From an uncultured Halomicronema sp. (GTDB taxonomy: Bacteria > Cyanobacteriota > Cyanobacteriia > Phormidesmidales > Phormidesmidaceae), in contig CALCPB010000422.1 of NCBI GenBank assembly GCA_937897665.1, positions 1 to 10,445 of the forward strand: a stretch of 10,445 nucleotides of DNA. The letters run 5' to 3'. A program made the translations under genes and the position numbers. Each line of letters begins with the position of its first letter. Within the stretch, counting starts at the first letter, position 1. The notes beneath the pieces are model-generated. The model saw nothing but the letters and a program-made list of their open reading frames with translations. It ran no database searches and had not been told where the DNA came from. Shown in pieces: positions 1 through 6,107 of this stretch.

Positions 1-82
1 TTCAATATCGATTCGTAAGCGGGATGCTGATGGCCTCGGTTTGTGTGGCAGGATAGTGACCAACCTGGAGATTTACGGCACT

Positions 83-454
83 ATGGGTACCCCCTTACCA
101 ACAACTGATTCAAATCCAGATCACCCGACTAAGCCGGTCGAAGATCCGCTCTCTACGCAACGCATTCTCCGCGCGTTTACCGGGTCGCTGATGGCGGGCA
201 CATTCACGCTGTTGTTTTACAAAATGACGATCGCGATCGCCACGACCTTTGCCAACAAGCCCGTCGTCTCTGACAACATTACCGTGATCAATCTCTCGTC
301 AGCGGTGCGGACTTTGGTCGTGGGCGTTGTGGCAATGGGTACGGGCGTCTTTGGCATGGCCGCGATCGGCTTGTTCGCCTTAGGGATACAAATGATCGGA
401 CAACGTCTGAGAGGGGCACAGCCCACACCCCTGTCACCCAACAACCAAAAATAG
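83..454 (+). CDS. Small two-helix membrane protein, DUF3082-like
   Basis: Predicted inner- or thylakoid-membrane protein of 123 residues with no known reaction. A polar, Pro/Asp-rich N-terminus (about residues 1-28) is followed by two hydrophobic segments (about 33-57 and 74-105) and a short polar tail. The pattern around AFTGSLMAGT, TTFANKP and SAVRTLVVG resembles the cyanobacterial DUF3082 family as I remember it; this is recall, not a search. I chose the ATG at 83, with GGAG at 67-70, because the residues upstream do not look like coding sequence. The frame is open back to the window edge and includes a TTG at 41, so a longer N-terminus cannot be excluded. In another frame, an open stretch ending in TAG at 54-56 could be the tail of a preceding gene. 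No clear terminator follows. Confidence 0.75.
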   Translation: MGTPLPTTDSNPDHPTKPVEDPLSTQRILRAFTGSLMAGTFTLLFYKMTIAIATTFANKPVVSDNITVINLSSAVRTLVVGVVAMGTGVFGMAAIGLFALGIQMIGQRLRGAQPTPLSPNNQK

Positions 455-589
455 TACAATTGATCTGTTTAAGCGTTTTACTTTAGGCTGTTAGTTGCGA
501 CTCGTCTAGGGATGCTTGCGGTGCGAATCAGTGCGCCAGAGGGGGCAAAACCTTAGATGTGTTGAAAATTTCACATGACACTTGATTTA

Positions 590-619
590 TTGACGCCGCC
601 GCGTAAAGTAGCGGATATT
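590..619 (+). promoter_or_regulatory. Possible sigma-70-type promoter for the TIR-like gene
   Basis: TTGACG at 590-595 matches the -35 consensus at five of six positions. After an 18-base spacer, GATATT at 614-619 matches the -10 consensus at four of six. It lies about 40 bases before the ATG at 657, inside the 202-base gap after the DUF3082-like gene, so the downstream gene probably has its own promoter. This rests on consensus matching only. Confidence 0.25.
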
Positions 620-656
620 CTGTCGTCTTCGGCTCCCGTCGAGAAAGGTTGACCTC

Positions 657-1421
657 ATGGCGATTATTGCCCTCAAGGCCTGGTATTTAGAACAATATGA
701 ACCCGCACGAGAATTGGAGAAACGTCCCCAAGATCTCCGCCTGAGCCGCAACAGTCTGCTGAAGTCTGGTTTGCGGGCTGACTTTTTGGACGATAGCGAA
801 GATGTGCGTGATGCCGCATGGTTCCAACGGTACCTGTCGGGGGAAGCCGTGGAATTCTACATTGAGGGCAGTGGCACCTATGCAATTTCGAACATTGACC
901 TGCTCAGCCATGAGATTTATTTCACCAAGCAAGAGTCTCTGGTGCAGCTAGAACCGTCGATCTTTTTCTGCTATCAAACGGCCTATTCAGACTCCAGTTC
1001 GCTGCTGCGTGACGAGCTCGAGAGCTTGCTGAAAAAGACCAATAAGAAATCGCGCTTACCCCTCTCACTCGAAGAATCTAACCGCGCTGGCGAAGGTGCT
1101 CTAAGGCGCAACAGTCCTCTCATGCGGAAACTGCGCAAATCTCTTATCTTCATTGCCGATGGCACGTCTGTTGCCCAATTGCAAGGTACGACGCCACAAC
1201 TTTTGACCAGCGCTAACGTGTGCATTGAGCTGGGTTATGCGTTGCAGTGCAAGCGTCCAGAGCAAATCATTTTGGCGCGGCAGGAACGCGACGACCTGCC
1301 CGGCCATTTTCCCTTTGAAGTCCCCTCTGAACAGCAAATCGTGTTTCACGACGCGGCAGATTTAGCGGCTCAGTTGAAGGCGAAAATTGACGGTGAGCTA
1401 CAGCGCTATGGGCTGCTGTGA
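657..1421 (+). CDS. TIR-like / deoxyribosyltransferase-like domain protein of unknown role
   Basis: A soluble protein of 254 residues with no signal peptide or membrane helix. Residues 1-95 form an N-terminal region I know only as a conserved cyanobacterial hypothetical. Residues about 100-254 carry the order of motifs seen in TIR-like and nucleoside-deoxyribosyltransferase-like families: a first strand SIFFCYQT (101-108), a strand ending LIFIADGT (163-170), then ANVCIELGYAL (186-196), where E191 sits at the expected catalytic glutamate, then strand QIILARQ (203-209) and a PFE segment (219-221) where relatives often have LPFD. Families with this fold often hydrolyse NAD+ or the glycosidic bond of nucleotides, and several are immune effectors; that function is inferred here. 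The start is supported by AAGG at 645-648, eight bases before the ATG. It converges on cysE with a 49-base gap. It could instead be a housekeeping nucleotide hydrolase or an inactive sensor domain. Confidence 0.85.
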   Translation: MAIIALKAWYLEQYEPARELEKRPQDLRLSRNSLLKSGLRADFLDDSEDVRDAAWFQRYLSGEAVEFYIEGSGTYAISNIDLLSHEIYFTKQESLVQLEPSIFFCYQTAYSDSSSLLRDELESLLKKTNKKSRLPLSLEESNRAGEGALRRNSPLMRKLRKSLIFIADGTSVAQLQGTTPQLLTSANVCIELGYALQCKRPEQIILARQERDDLPGHFPFEVPSEQQIVFHDAADLAAQLKAKIDGELQRYGLL

Positions 1422-1470
1422 GGTCGTGTTCAAATTCATAGTGCAGCGATCGGCTGCCGCCCAGGGAGAC

Positions 1471-2202
1471 TTAAATGCCAGCGCCGTCTAAGTATTCAGT
1501 AATGACCCGGTCTTGAATGCGGCAGCTCTGAGTAGGCGCGATCGCGACTAATTCCCTTTGGCTGACCTTGAGGGTTTTCAAATCTTCGACCTGTTGTTCT
1601 AGCCCTTCAATGCGATCGACCAAGGCGCGAATCACCTGGGCCTCGGAGTCGGGCAGGCAGTCATGGTCTAACGGGCCCACCCGTTCCCCAGCGCGGTAAA
1701 CCACCCGTCCGGGCACGCCCACCACCGTGCAGTCAGACGGCACCTCTCGCAGCACCACTGAGCCGGCACCAATGCGCACATCATTGCCCACTTGAATATT
1801 GCCAAGCACTTTGGCCCCGGCCCCAACAACCACATTGGTGCCCAGTGTCGGGTGACGCTTGCCCGATTCTTTGCCGGTGCCGCCCAACGTCACGCCTTGA
1901 TAAATAAGGCAAGAGTCGCCAATGATGGCAGTCTCACCCACTACGACACCCATGCCGTGATCAATAAAAACGCCTTGGCCAATCGTGGCACCAGGATGAA
2001 TTTCGATCCCGGTCACGAAGCGGCTGATATGGGAGAGAAACCGGGGAATAAAGGGTAACCCGACGTTCCACAACCAGTGAGCAACCCGATGAAAGGCCAG
2101 CGCCTGTAGACCCGGATAGCAGGTCAACACCTCTAGCCAATTGCGGGCAGCTGGATCACGTTCAAAAACAATTTTGAAATCAGCTCGCAACGCCTTCAGC
2201 AC
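1471..2202 (-). CDS. cysE: Serine O-acetyltransferase (CysE)
   Basis: Cytoplasmic enzyme that transfers acetyl from acetyl-CoA to L-serine to give O-acetylserine, the carbon acceptor for cysteine synthesis. The N-terminal helical part (about 1-62) contains the family motif [13 protein letters not shown] left-handed beta-helix of hexapeptide repeats follows (about 64-166), with [20 protein letters not shown] (H82 as the likely catalytic histidine) and GVTLGGTGK. After the beta-helix comes a charged, probably coiled-coil segment (about 187-215) and a tail ending in isoleucine, the residue that docks CysE into O-acetylserine sulfhydrylase in well-studied homologues. The length of 243 residues suits cyanobacterial CysE. 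The start is GTG at 2202, chosen because the next residues match the usual CysE N-terminus and AAGGA (plus-strand 2212-2216) lies nine bases upstream. Confidence 0.96.
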   Translation of the reverse strand: MLKALRADFKIVFERDPAARNWLEVLTCYPGLQALAFHRVAHWLWNVGLPFIPRFLSHISRFVTGIEIHPGATIGQGVFIDHGMGVVVGETAIIGDSCLIYQGVTLGGTGKESGKRHPTLGTNVVVGAGAKVLGNIQVGNDVRIGAGSVVLREVPSDCTVVGVPGRVVYRAGERVGPLDHDCLPDSEAQVIRALVDRIEGLEQQVEDLKTLKVSQRELVAIAPTQSCRIQDRVITEYLDGAGI

Positions 2203-2592
2203 AGGAATCGGTCCTTAAGAAAATACTAGAGCTAATCTTAGCGTTACTCGTAGCGTCCTGAATATAGCTAGAGGGTGAGAATTCCCCTATAAAAACGATG
2301 GCCGGTAGCAATATTCCATTGGAGTTTGTCGGTATCCAGTGCCTTCACCATAGACTAATGTCAGTTGTTGCGTTCGAGATGGCGTTGGTCAAAAGCAGTA
2401 CGGCAGTAATCGAGCCGAATCTAAGACAAAACGGACGTCACAACATTCCATTGATCAGGCTAGCGATCGGAACAGGGCAAGCGATTTATCGCTCGTTTGT
2501 ACCCCTTATGAACTTGGAACCCTGATTTTCTGGTTGAGGAGCAGACAGGCGTCTATATTTTGGCTTTTGCCAGTGCCCGCAGTCGGGAATGT
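2203..2592. other. 390-base gap: cysE leader and ppk2 downstream region
   Basis: Both flanking genes run on the minus strand, so this stretch holds the cysE promoter and leader plus the ppk2 3' region. Only the Shine-Dalgarno of cysE (2212-2216) stands out. Several AT-rich minus-strand hexamers resemble -10 boxes (around 2224-2229 and 2236-2241), but none has a good partner at -35. Just past the ppk2 stop are two very short dyads (2576-2587 and 2561-2572, stems of four bases) without a convincing U-tract, so I do not call a terminator. A 75-codon plus-strand ORF at 2298-2525 has no Shine-Dalgarno or family resemblance. Confidence 0.5.
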
Positions 2593-3564
2593 TCAATATT
2601 TTTGAGGGACAAAAAACTGCTCATTGAGAGGGGGGCGCATGTAGTCGAGGGGCGCACTCTTGCGCGGTGGCAGCTCCAAGGGTTCTGGGGTCATATCAAC
2701 ATAAGGAATCTTGCTGAGGAAATGACTGATGCAGTTCAGGCGAGCCCGCTTTTTGTCGTCAGCTTCCACCGTAAACCAGGGCGCTTCAGGAATATTAGTG
2801 TGGGCAAACATGGTATCTTTAGCGCGAGAATAGTCAACCCAGCGATCGCGTGACTCTAGATCCATCGGGCTAAGCTTCCACCGACGCGCGGGGTCAGTCG
2901 TGCGCGACTGAAAGCGTCGTTCCTGCTCTTCATCGCTGACCGAAAACCAATATTTCAGCAAAATGATGCCTGAACGCACCAACATGCGCTCAAATTGGGG
3001 GCAGGTCTCCATAAACTCGTGATACTGCTCATCGGTGCAGAAGCCCATCACATGCTCAACCCCAGCCCGGTTGTACCAGCTGCGATCAAAGCAGACAATT
3101 TCGCCCGCCGCCGGTAGGTTCGCAACATAGCGTTGGAAATACCATTGAGTCTTTTCGCGATCGCTCGGTGTCCCTAAAGCCACAATGCGACAGCCCCGAG
3201 GATTCAGAGGTTCAGTGAGGCGCTTAATCGTGCCGCCTTTGCCCGCTGCATCGCGACCCTCAAACAAAATCACGATGCGAGTATCGGTTTGCTTGACCCA
3301 GTACTGCATTTTAACGAGCTCGACTTGCAGCCGGGTCAGCTCTTTTTCGTAAACCTGCTTCGGTAATTTTGGACGGCTTTCTTTTGCTGTGGTCGAGCGA
3401 ATTCCTTTTTGCTCTGACCCGCCAGCGCGATCGCGCTTCTGCTTTTTGCCTTTCTTTTGCTTTCCTTTCTTGTTGTCTGCTTTAACAAGAATTGTTTGAG
3501 GTGGCAGGTTCTCTGCAACTTCGGTCACAGAACTATTGACATTTATATCGTTTGTCATCATCAC
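2593..3564 (-). CDS. ppk2: Polyphosphate kinase 2, class I
   Basis: Cytoplasmic P-loop kinase that moves phosphate between polyphosphate and nucleoside diphosphates; class I enzymes favour making ATP or GTP from polyphosphate. The Walker A loop is GRDAAGKGG (103-111, K109). The Walker B region with the family signature is CFDRSWYNRAGVE (158-170, D160). The lid module is RTTDPARRWKLSPMD (221-235). The core (about 66-323) has the usual one-domain length. Before it lies a Lys/Arg-rich, probably disordered stretch (about 28-50) that is not part of the catalytic fold. The start is ambiguous: GTG at 3564 is followed at once by two ATG codons (3561 and 3558), and no strong Shine-Dalgarno is seen. 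The choice changes one or two residues only. A perfect dyad lies 24 bases upstream of the GTG. Nucleotide preference cannot be read from the sequence. Confidence 0.95.
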   Translation of the reverse strand: MMMTNDINVNSSVTEVAENLPPQTILVKADNKKGKQKKGKKQKRDRAGGSEQKGIRSTTAKESRPKLPKQVYEKELTRLQVELVKMQYWVKQTDTRIVILFEGRDAAGKGGTIKRLTEPLNPRGCRIVALGTPSDREKTQWYFQRYVANLPAAGEIVCFDRSWYNRAGVEHVMGFCTDEQYHEFMETCPQFERMLVRSGIILLKYWFSVSDEEQERRFQSRTTDPARRWKLSPMDLESRDRWVDYSRAKDTMFAHTNIPEAPWFTVEADDKKRARLNCISHFLSKIPYVDMTPEPLELPPRKSAPLDYMRPPLNEQFFVPQKY

Positions 3565-4123
3565 CAGGCTACGAGGTGTTCATCTATTCTTAATCATAAA
3601 AATGATTAAGACTCCTGATGTGCTGAGCTCTACTAAAAATTATCAATGCAACAAAAGTTTGCGCGCAGCGCCAATGTCTCTGTCTATCAGCAAACTAGCT
3701 CTTTGGGCTGAAATTTTAGATGCGCGCGCTCACCTTCTGCGAATGCCAGCATGATGCCTGGGTCTGGGGAAGTAATGCAAAAAACTAGTGAGTGAATCAT
3801 GGACATCAGGCTGAAGTTATCAAAATATAGTGGTTAAGGGCGATGGAAACTTAGCCAAGTGGGCATACTGAGCAAGTGATCGCTAGAGCATTGAGGTGCC
3901 TTAGGCCGCTATGAAAAGTAGTCCACCAGACCTTACCGATGGCTGAGCGATGTTCCCTTCCTGACTCACAGAGCTAGGAAGTCTCATGGCGGTTGAAGCT
4001 GAAGTTAGCGTGGCAAATCTTTATGAATAGTCAATTAGGTTAGAGCTCCCGACTCCCCGCCAAACAGAATTTTCTTCTCTTTGAGCATTTTTATTGTTAA
4101 TGACTGAGTGATTACATTCAACT
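3565..4123. other. 559-base gap between ppk2 and the glycosyltransferase-like gene
   Basis: Divergent intergenic region that should hold promoters for ppk2 (minus) and the glycosyltransferase-like gene (plus). Besides the ppk2 dyad it contains a minus-strand GATAAT (plus-strand 3638-3643) that could be a -10 box for ppk2, without a matching -35. There is also a six-base inverted repeat CTTCCT/AGGAAG (3957-3962 and 3976-3981) and a ten-base direct repeat GCTGAAGTTA (3810-3819 and 3998-4007). No ORF looks coding: the 72-codon frame at 3536-3754 overlaps the ppk2 start and resembles nothing. No tRNA or transposon end was recognised. Confidence 0.5.
3588..3611. promoter_or_regulatory. Perfect dyad upstream of ppk2, operator or leader hairpin
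   Basis: CTTAATCAT (3589-3597), AAAA (3598-3601) and ATGATTAAG (3602-3610) form a perfect nine-base inverted repeat, extended to ten bases by T3588 and A3611. It sits 24-47 bases before the ppk2 start, where an operator or 5' leader hairpin would be. Each half fits the single-unit cyanobacterial Pho-box pattern (PyTTAAPyPy[T/A]), but Pho boxes are tandem direct repeats and these halves are inverted, so that reading is weak. The dyad is seen; its role is inferred. Confidence 0.4.
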
Positions 4124-4912
4124 ATGCTGGCTTTTATTATTCCTTTGAAGAGTGCCAAGGTTTCTAAAGATTGGCAGAGAACTTCTGCTCTGTTTGAACG
4201 CTGCCTGCGATCGACCTGCAATCAGAGCCATAACAACTTTAGAACGATTGTGGTCTGTAACGAGTTACCCGAAATCACCTTTCAGCACAAAAATGTTGAA
4301 TATGTGAAAGTGGATTTTTTGCCCCCCGAAAAGGTTGAAAATCCTATTCCGCGAGGGCTAACCGATAAGGGCAGACGAGTTCTCAAAGGCATGATGTATG
4401 CTCAACAATTCTCTCCCACCCACGTCATGACCGTAGATGCGGATGATTGTGTTAGCAGCCGACTGGCCGGCTTTGTGAATCAAAATCCTGCTGCTAACGG
4501 CTGGTATCTCAACAAGGGATGGAAGTATCGGGAGGGAGATGCTTACATCTACCTCAAGCGCCGCCGCTTTTACACGATGTCTGGCACCGCCAATATTGTT
4601 CATAATGACTATCTAGATTTGCCAGAAACTCCTGAATACAACCGAGGATACGGCTACTACAAATTTTATATTGATCACCAGAAAGTCAGAGGCTTTATGG
4701 AGGCGAAAGGTGCCCCTATGCAGCCATTACCCTTTCAAGGCGCAGTCTATATTTTGGCGACGGGAGACAACATTTCAGGTAATGAACAGAATTTATCTTT
4801 TAACTTTTTGAATCGCAAAAGAATCTCTAATGAGCTGCGGCAAGAGTTTTGCCTAGATGCTCTAGATTTCAGCAAGCGCTTGCCGACACCAACCTTACAA
4901 GTTGAACACTAG
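4124..4912 (+). CDS. Glycosyltransferase-like protein, GT-A type (GT2-like)
   Basis: Probably transfers a sugar from a nucleotide-sugar donor to a glycan or lipid acceptor on the cytoplasmic side. It begins at once with a GT-A-like first strand, LAFIIPLKSA (2-11), and has a second strand TIVVCNELPE (41-50). An acidic motif THVMTVDADDC (99-109) places DADD (105-108) at the end of a strand, where GT-A enzymes bind the metal-nucleotide. Aromatic-rich segments around 127-150 and 172-184 may shape the acceptor site. At 262 residues it is near the small end of family 2, with no membrane helix. The ATG at 4124 has only a weak GAG upstream; the conserved start of the fold supports it. Substrate is unknown. 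The sulfotransferase-like gene lies 218 bases downstream on the same strand, which suggests decoration of one glycan. DNA here looks more AT-rich than the flanks. Confidence 0.72.
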   Translation: MLAFIIPLKSAKVSKDWQRTSALFERCLRSTCNQSHNNFRTIVVCNELPEITFQHKNVEYVKVDFLPPEKVENPIPRGLTDKGRRVLKGMMYAQQFSPTHVMTVDADDCVSSRLAGFVNQNPAANGWYLNKGWKYREGDAYIYLKRRRFYTMSGTANIVHNDYLDLPETPEYNRGYGYYKFYIDHQKVRGFMEAKGAPMQPLPFQGAVYILATGDNISGNEQNLSFNFLNRKRISNELRQEFCLDALDFSKRLPTPTLQVEH

Positions 4913-5130
4913 AGATATCTTTGCCAGTTAAGGAACTTAATCGTGATTGAAGAGAACCCAATCATCGTGGAATTTATTCATAAACTTTCTGCATCAGTCA
5001 GCTCCTAGCTAATCTTGCCGGTGACCGTTATGAGGCAGTCCTATTTTCCAGATTGTCTTGCACTAAAAACTTTAGTTTCCAATAAATTAAGCCTACCCTT
5101 TTTGACACTCAGCCATCAGGCAAATTTCCT

Positions 5131-6048
5131 ATGAATCGTAATCCTTTGAAGGTGATTTACATTGCGGGTTGGGGGAGGAGTGGCAGCACGCTACTCGCTC
5201 GAATTTTGGGGCAAGTAGATGGCGTTGCTCACATGGGAGAGCTGCGAACCATCTGGACAGACGGGTTTAAGTCTAAAAGTGTCTGCGGTTGTGGCACACC
5301 TACTCATGATTGTGATGTTTGGCAAGCCATCATGAATCAAGCTTTTGGCGGTATTGAACAGGTTGATTTGCCCGCCATGGTTCAGCTTCGCCGCCAGTCT
5401 GAACCCAAAACGTCAGAGCTGTTAAAGTTTTTGGTTTCGTCTCATAAAGCTAAAAGTTTTCTGCGTAACTCTGAGTCTTATCGTCATGTTTTAGAGAAGC
5501 TGTATGGCAGCATTCAAAATGTCTGTGGTGTAGAGGCGATCGTCGATGATTCTCTACATCCTGGATATGCTTATGCGCTCGCTTCAGTACCTAGCCTAGA
5601 GGTGTTTCTGGTGCATCTGATTCGAGATGCCAGAGGCTGCACCTATTCTTGGGAAAAGCGCTGCAAAAATGGTCTGGGTTCCTACACGCTGAAAGATAGT
5701 GCTTTAGGATGGGATTTGCGAAACATCGCCACTGAGACACTAAGAAGGCATCCAAATATTAAATACCACCAACTGCGCTACGAAGATTTTGTCAATCACC
5801 CTCAGGAAAGTGCTAAAGCTATCTTGGAATTTGCCGAAATGCCCACGAACTCGCTAACGTTCTCATCGCCTTCAACGGTAGCCCTGGAAGCCACCCATAG
5901 TATTTTTGGCAATGATAATAGGGCCGAAACAGGGACAATCTCTCTGCGTTTAGATGAGGTCTGGAAGAAGAAAATGCCCCTCGTTGACCAGTTAAAAGTT
6001 TGTTCTATGACCTGGCCCTTGCTGCTCAAATATCAATATATGCCTTAG
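5131..6048 (+). CDS. PAPS-dependent sulfotransferase family protein
   Basis: Likely transfers sulfate from 3'-phosphoadenosine-5'-phosphosulfate to a hydroxyl on a glycan, lipid or small molecule. The 5'-phosphosulfate loop is AGWGRSGSTLLARIL (12-26). The 3'-phosphate-binding region is VHLIRDARGCTYSWEKR (161-177), with R165 and a serine at 173 near the expected positions. LRYEDFV (215-221) is the usual strand near the acceptor pocket, and GNDNR (260-264) plus DEVW (275-278) near the C-terminus resemble the closing elements of bacterial members. A Cys-rich insert with C52, C54 and C61 precedes W64. The length of 305 residues is normal. No signal peptide, so cytoplasmic. The ATG has only a weak AGG 11 bases upstream. 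It converges on the 841-residue gene with 58 bases between them. The acceptor is unknown. Confidence 0.85.
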   Translation: MNRNPLKVIYIAGWGRSGSTLLARILGQVDGVAHMGELRTIWTDGFKSKSVCGCGTPTHDCDVWQAIMNQAFGGIEQVDLPAMVQLRRQSEPKTSELLKFLVSSHKAKSFLRNSESYRHVLEKLYGSIQNVCGVEAIVDDSLHPGYAYALASVPSLEVFLVHLIRDARGCTYSWEKRCKNGLGSYTLKDSALGWDLRNIATETLRRHPNIKYHQLRYEDFVNHPQESAKAILEFAEMPTNSLTFSSPSTVALEATHSIFGNDNRAETGTISLRLDEVWKKKMPLVDQLKVCSMTWPLLLKYQYMP

Positions 6049-6085
6049 CTGCCACCCACGTTTTGAGGTGAACAAACACTCTTTT

Positions 6086-6107
6086 AAGAGGTTTGGAAAG
6101 CCCTCTT
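6086..6107 (+). terminator. Likely hairpin terminator between convergent genes
   Basis: AAGAGG (6086-6091) and CCTCTT (6102-6107) form a six-base stem with a ten-base loop, whose TTT and AAA may pair further. On the plus strand it is followed by a short, imperfect T-rich stretch, fitting termination of the sulfotransferase-like gene 37 bases after its stop. The distal arm touches the stop codon of the minus-strand 841-residue gene; on that strand no U-tract follows. Confidence 0.45.

Noticed and set aside
1443..1457. GCAGC/GCTGC dyad between the convergent TIR-like gene and cysE
   Set aside because: The stem has only five bases with a five-base loop and no T-tract on either strand, so a bidirectional terminator is not supported.
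2298..2525. 75-codon plus-strand ORF in the cysE-ppk2 gap
   Set aside because: No Shine-Dalgarno, no recognisable motif, opposite to both neighbours, and its length is expected by chance.
3536..3754. 72-codon plus-strand ORF overlapping the ppk2 start
   Set aside because: It overlaps the ppk2 5' end and the dyad on the opposite strand and shows no family resemblance.
3810..4007. Ten-base direct repeat GCTGAAGTTA in the gap before the glycosyltransferase-like gene
   Set aside because: Only two copies 188 bases apart, with no inverted termini or mobile gene, so it does not support an insertion element or attachment site.
5063..5086. TTGCAC-like and AATAAA-like boxes before the sulfotransferase-like gene, with a small CTAAA/TTTAG dyad
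   Set aside because: Three and four matches to consensus in AT-rich DNA are not enough to call a promoter, and the dyad arms are only five bases.
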